From positions 1 to 33,430 of the forward strand of contig JALOCC010000017.1 in assembly GCA_023227945.1 (NCBI GenBank): a stretch of 33,430 nt of DNA, given 5' to 3'. This DNA comes from Candidatus Omnitrophota bacterium (lineage in GTDB: Bacteria > Omnitrophota > Gorgyraeia > Duberdicusellales > 4484-171). The number at the start of each line of letters is the position of its first letter. Within the stretch, counting starts at the first letter, position 1. Shown here piece after piece: positions 30,932-33,430 of this stretch. The notes under the pieces were generated by a model. It searched no databases. It saw only the letters and a program-made list of their open reading frames with translations, and had not been told where the DNA came from. Position numbers and translations under genes: made by a program.

Positions 30932-31714
30932 ATGAAATCAAAAAAATTATTCTTACTGGTTATATTCTTAGTGGCTGTTATAGGTTTTATTGCCTATGCA
31001 TACAATCTGCCTAAATTATTTAAATTCGACAGAAAAGATGCACTTTCTGAATGGCAGGAAAAAATATTTAGAAACCGGGTATTATATATAGTCGAACCGC
31101 AAACCGATGGCGGCCAACTGGTAGCCAAAAGCAAGAATGCCTGCTCCGGGCTGCTTTATAAAATACGGTTTGATTCAAAAAAATATCCCATGATCAGCTG
31201 GAAATGGAAGGTTATAAAGTTTCCTGAAAAAAGTTCTTCTGCGGGTGCAGCTTCAATAGCTAAAAAAATTAGTTTCTGGGACAAGCTTCTTGTTGTCTTT
31301 GGACTACAGCCATCTCCTAAAAAGCCTGAATCTGTGCCTTTGCCTGAAGCAGGAAAAAATAAAAACGGTTGGCTGGAAAAAGACGACTATGCCGCGAGAA
31401 TATATGTAATATTTCCTAGCTGGATTTTTACAAATATAAAAACAATCGAATACGTCTGGAGTGAAGACCTGCCCAAAGGAACCATAATGACAAGTCCATA
31501 TTTTGCAAATATAAAGTTGGTTGTAGTTGAATCAGGCAAAAAAAATAATAGTGAATGGGTCTATGAAGAAAGAAATATATATGAAGATTATAAACGCGCT
31601 TTTGGCGGGACTCCTCCCGGAGTGGGCGCAATAGCTTTGATGACGGATACAGATAACACATTGTCAACCGCAGAAGCTTTATATACCGATATAAAAGTGG
31701 GGTATGAAAAATGA
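30932..31714 (+). CDS. DUF3047 family membrane-anchored or periplasmic protein
   Basis: 260 residues. N-terminal signal/anchor LFLLVIFLVAVIGFIAYAYNL (6-26), then the DUF3047 pattern: LVAKSKNACSGLLYKIRFDSKKYPMISWKWKV (63-94), DDYAARIYVIFPSW (151-164), IEYVWSEDLPKGTIMTSPYFANIKLVVVESG (172-202), YEDYKRAFGGTPPGVGAIALMTDTDNT (222-248). Family function is unknown to me; an extracytoplasmic beta-sandwich is likely. A stretch near 100-140, absent from the pattern, is a lineage-specific insert. Its stop overlaps the next ATG by four bases (ATGA), so the two are coupled. No evident ribosome site. Confidence 0.85.
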   Translation: MKSKKLFLLVIFLVAVIGFIAYAYNLPKLFKFDRKDALSEWQEKIFRNRVLYIVEPQTDGGQLVAKSKNACSGLLYKIRFDSKKYPMISWKWKVIKFPEKSSSAGAASIAKKISFWDKLLVVFGLQPSPKKPESVPLPEAGKNKNGWLEKDDYAARIYVIFPSWIFTNIKTIEYVWSEDLPKGTIMTSPYFANIKLVVVESGKKNNSEWVYEERNIYEDYKRAFGGTPPGVGAIALMTDTDNTLSTAEALYTDIKVGYEK

Positions 31715-32145
31715 TTAAATTCAAAAACCGAAGAAAAAAATTTTTCGCAAATCCTTTGCACCGGCAAACTTTTATGCTTGTCTTTATGGCAGCACTGGTG
31801 CCGGCTACTATTGTAACCATCTGCCTCTATTATTTATTCTATGGTATTACCTCCGCAGAAGTAGGTTTTCCTGAAGCAATTGCTTACAGCATTATACCTG
31901 CAGCCAGACGGGTAACTGCTATATTAATACTTACTGCTCCACTCGCTCTATTAATAATACTTATATTTGCCTATAAAATTACGCATCGAATAGTTGGCCC
32001 GTTTGACAGAATTGTATACGAATTAGATGCACACATAAAAGATAGAAGGAGCGGGCACATTAAAATAAGAAAATCAGACAAATTCCACGAGTTAGTAGAA
32101 AAAATCAACCGTCTGCTGGATAAAATTAAATTACCGGTAGATTGA
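31711..32145 (+). CDS. Membrane protein with HAMP domain and no output domain
   Basis: 144 residues. Basic N-terminus, TM1 about 20-45 (FMLVFMAALVPATIVTICLYYLFYG), a short periplasmic loop of about 20 residues, TM2 68-90 (VTAILILTAPLALLIILIFAYKI), then a HAMP-like segment (THRIVGPFDRIVYELDAHIKDRRSG and the second helix KFHELVEKINRLLDKI). It ends where a kinase or chemotaxis output would normally begin. Four-base overlap with the DUF3047 gene implies a pair; sensing by DUF3047 and signalling through HAMP is a guess. Confidence 0.85.
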   Translation: MIKFKNRRKKFFANPLHRQTFMLVFMAALVPATIVTICLYYLFYGITSAEVGFPEAIAYSIIPAARRVTAILILTAPLALLIILIFAYKITHRIVGPFDRIVYELDAHIKDRRSGHIKIRKSDKFHELVEKINRLLDKIKLPVD

Positions 32146-32162
32146 TTTGGGTAAGCAGGTTT

Positions 32163-32594
32163 TTAAGCTGATTTGTGTCCCGAATTAAGGTCGAACCCGA
32201 GCTTCCAGTAAATGCACTCAACATTTGCATTTTCCGTAATTTTTATTTCACTGTCACCGTTAAGAGTAACTACTCCGTGCCATACTCCTTTATCCAAAAT
32301 CACAGGCTTATCTAAATTGAAGCAGTTTATTTGTCCCGGGTCTTTTTTTCTCGCCACATAAAGAAGTGCTTTTCCGCTTACGGGCTCAAAGCTTTCAAAA
32401 GTTTGCAGGTGTTGTTCAAGGGTATTTATTGTTTTATCTCTGACGATTAAGTATGCTATCCTCCAGCCAACAGTGTTTTCTTCTTTTAATACTATATGAA
32501 AAAGATTTTCATCCCTACCATGCAATTCCTTTTGCGGATGATGTATGAGCTGGCCGAAAGATTTAAAACTTTGTGGGGTAATTTTCTTTATCAT
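32163..32594 (-). CDS. Ureidoglycolate lyase (AllA)-like cupin protein
   Basis: 143 residues. AllA family pattern: TPQSFKSFGQLI (6-17), WRIAYLIVRDKTINTLEQHLQTFESFEPVSG (44-74), INCFNLDKPVILDKGVWHGVVTL (89-111). AllA releases glyoxylate and urea from ureidoglycolate in purine breakdown; family members in non-ureide organisms have unknown roles. No other allantoin gene is nearby, so the name should be read as fold-level. A ribosome site AGGAG precedes the ATG. Converges with the HAMP gene; 57 bases separate it from the HD gene upstream. Confidence 0.8.
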   Translation of the reverse strand: MIKKITPQSFKSFGQLIHHPQKELHGRDENLFHIVLKEENTVGWRIAYLIVRDKTINTLEQHLQTFESFEPVSGKALLYVARKKDPGQINCFNLDKPVILDKGVWHGVVTLNGDSEIKITENANVECIYWKLGFDLNSGHKSA

Positions 32595-32651
32595 TATTTT
32601 ATCTCCTCTTTTATATAGCTAATCATAAATCGCATATTTAAGTTACGAATG

Positions 32652-33239
32652 TTAGCGTTTAAAATTACTTAAGGCAACCCACCAATTTGTAATTTTATTA
32701 TTTTTAGCAACTTGCCATAGCTTTTTTGCGCTGTTGCTTTTTAGAAAACGCGGCGCGCACTTGGTAAATTCTATTGCCTTTTTAAAACCCTGCTCGTGAT
32801 ATTCTTTTGCCTGAATAAGGCATTCAAGTATGTCGGCATCTCTCGCAATAATACTTTCTTTTGTCTTTTGCTTCCTGTATTCTTCATGTAATTGCGCCAA
32901 CTCTTTAGACAATTTATCCGGCAAGTTTTTGATTTGTTCCGTAAAACAACTGTCTTCTGCGCTATCTATTTTTAGATAACGTTGTGCCATTTTATGTAAA
33001 TCGGTCATACGGGCTTCCTGGATGTCATTAAAAAGAGTAAGTAAAATTACCTTATGAGCAGATGCGCCTTCCATATCTGCCAAAATGTAACCTATAACCG
33101 CGCAGCGAAAACTGTGTTCGGCAACAGTTTCGCCTGAACGTATTCCAAGCACCTGCCATCCGGAACGTTTAACATTTTTAAGCATGCCGGCTTCACAAAT
33201 GAATTGCATAATTTCTTTTATATCTTTTTTATTTTTCAT
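32652..33239 (-). CDS. HD-domain nucleotidase-like protein with Asn in the HD pair
   Basis: 195 residues of the YfbR/HDDC2-like group (5'-deoxynucleotidases and relatives). First metal His in TVAEHSFRCAVIGYILADMEG (38-58, His 41). The HD doublet, normally HD in LxHDxxEA, reads FNDIQEAR (69-76): Asn replaces His. A later RDADILECL (132-140) supplies the last Asp. KRSGWQVLGI (24-33) corresponds to the conserved RxGW. With one ligand His missing, catalysis may be weakened or the metal site altered. The start overlaps the end of the SpoU gene by four bases (ATGA). Confidence 0.85.
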   Translation of the reverse strand: MKNKKDIKEIMQFICEAGMLKNVKRSGWQVLGIRSGETVAEHSFRCAVIGYILADMEGASAHKVILLTLFNDIQEARMTDLHKMAQRYLKIDSAEDSCFTEQIKNLPDKLSKELAQLHEEYRKQKTKESIIARDADILECLIQAKEYHEQGFKKAIEFTKCAPRFLKSNSAKKLWQVAKNNKITNWWVALSNFKR

Positions 33240-33430
33240 TTTTTTTGTTTATTTATCTCGTAACAAAAAATTGCCGCGGCCATGCTTACATTGTAGCTAA
33301 GCACGGCTCCAGGCATAGGTATTTTTGCTTTTATATCTATATGTTTCTCTACTCCATAACGGACTCCTTCTCCTTCTGAGCCAAAAACAACGCCCAAAGG
33401 AAACGGCATAGAAACAGTATTTAAATCCTT
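33236..33430 (-). CDS. SpoU/TrmH-family RNA 2'-O-methyltransferase (C-terminal part)
   Basis: The last 64 codons of a gene that begins beyond the right edge. SPOUT motif 2 as VVFGSEGEGVRYGVEKHID and motif 3 as IPMPGAVLSYNVSMAAAIFCYE, which form the knot and bind SAM. The common IPMxGxxxSLNVS reads SYNVS here. The substrate (rRNA Gm or tRNA) cannot be decided from this part. Stop TGA overlaps the start ATG of the HD-domain gene. Confidence 0.9.
   Translation of the reverse strand, partial: KDLNTVSMPFPLGVVFGSEGEGVRYGVEKHIDIKAKIPMPGAVLSYNVSMAAAIFCYEINKQKK

Overview
The window looks like a chromosomal segment of an uncultivated diderm bacterium, most likely Omnitrophota (candidate division OP3) or a close relative. 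This placement is an inference from gene content. Supporting genes are a Lol lipoprotein exporter and an outer-membrane efflux channel (diderm envelope), a secreted protein that opens with TTYYPAPMGVYENLRL and carries NVGIGT repeats (a type I associate with Omnitrophota), a DUF3047 protein, and split cobalamin methionine synthase. Coding is almost entirely on the minus strand; only three genes (24211-24672, 30932-31714, 31711-32145) are on plus.

Layout, right to left in the direction of most transcription. (1) 32163-33430: tail of a SpoU-type RNA methylase, an HD-domain protein whose HD pair reads ND, and an AllA-like protein. (2) 30932-32145, plus: DUF3047 protein and a two-helix HAMP protein. 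(3) 26727-30590: outer-membrane barrel protein, yeast-type cytosine deaminase, SAM methyltransferase, then OlsB- and OlsA-like acyltransferases, which suggests ornithine lipids. (4) 24211-26538: TMEM175-like channel, GalT, small secreted protein. (5) 16914-23842: a six-gene ABC-2 efflux operon (outer-membrane factor, HlyD adaptor, two ATPases, two permeases); the outer-membrane factor carries an N-terminal winged-helix domain and lies behind a good sigma70-like promoter with a palindromic operator. (6) 13394-16596: methionine synthase reactivation protein and MetH. (7) 12671-13416: a Y1 (RAYT/REP-type) transposase gene framed by two near-identical hairpins. (8) 8220-12668: AlkD-like protein, two secreted proteins, YqeY, a flavodoxin, a GuaD-like deaminase and a cupin. 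(9) 1-7995: lysS-lolE-lolD-ilvE-mcsA-mcsB-clpC, joining translation, lipoprotein export, amino-acid metabolism and the arginine-phosphorylation/ClpC protein quality control pathway; clpC runs off the left edge.

The most unusual structural signal is non-coding. At many junctions where genes do not overlap, a long imperfect hairpin begins at, or within a few bases of, the stop codon of the upstream gene. Most of these hairpins are built from degenerate tandem units of 7, 8 or 9 bases, with a different unit at most loci (NNNCAGA, ACCAATA, GTTACGNNN, GGTTGATA and others). The arms keep the period in phase, so they can pair in several registers. Other gaps hold nested palindromes without obvious coding. 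No tRNA, rRNA, CRISPR array, prophage or classical insertion sequence was recognised.
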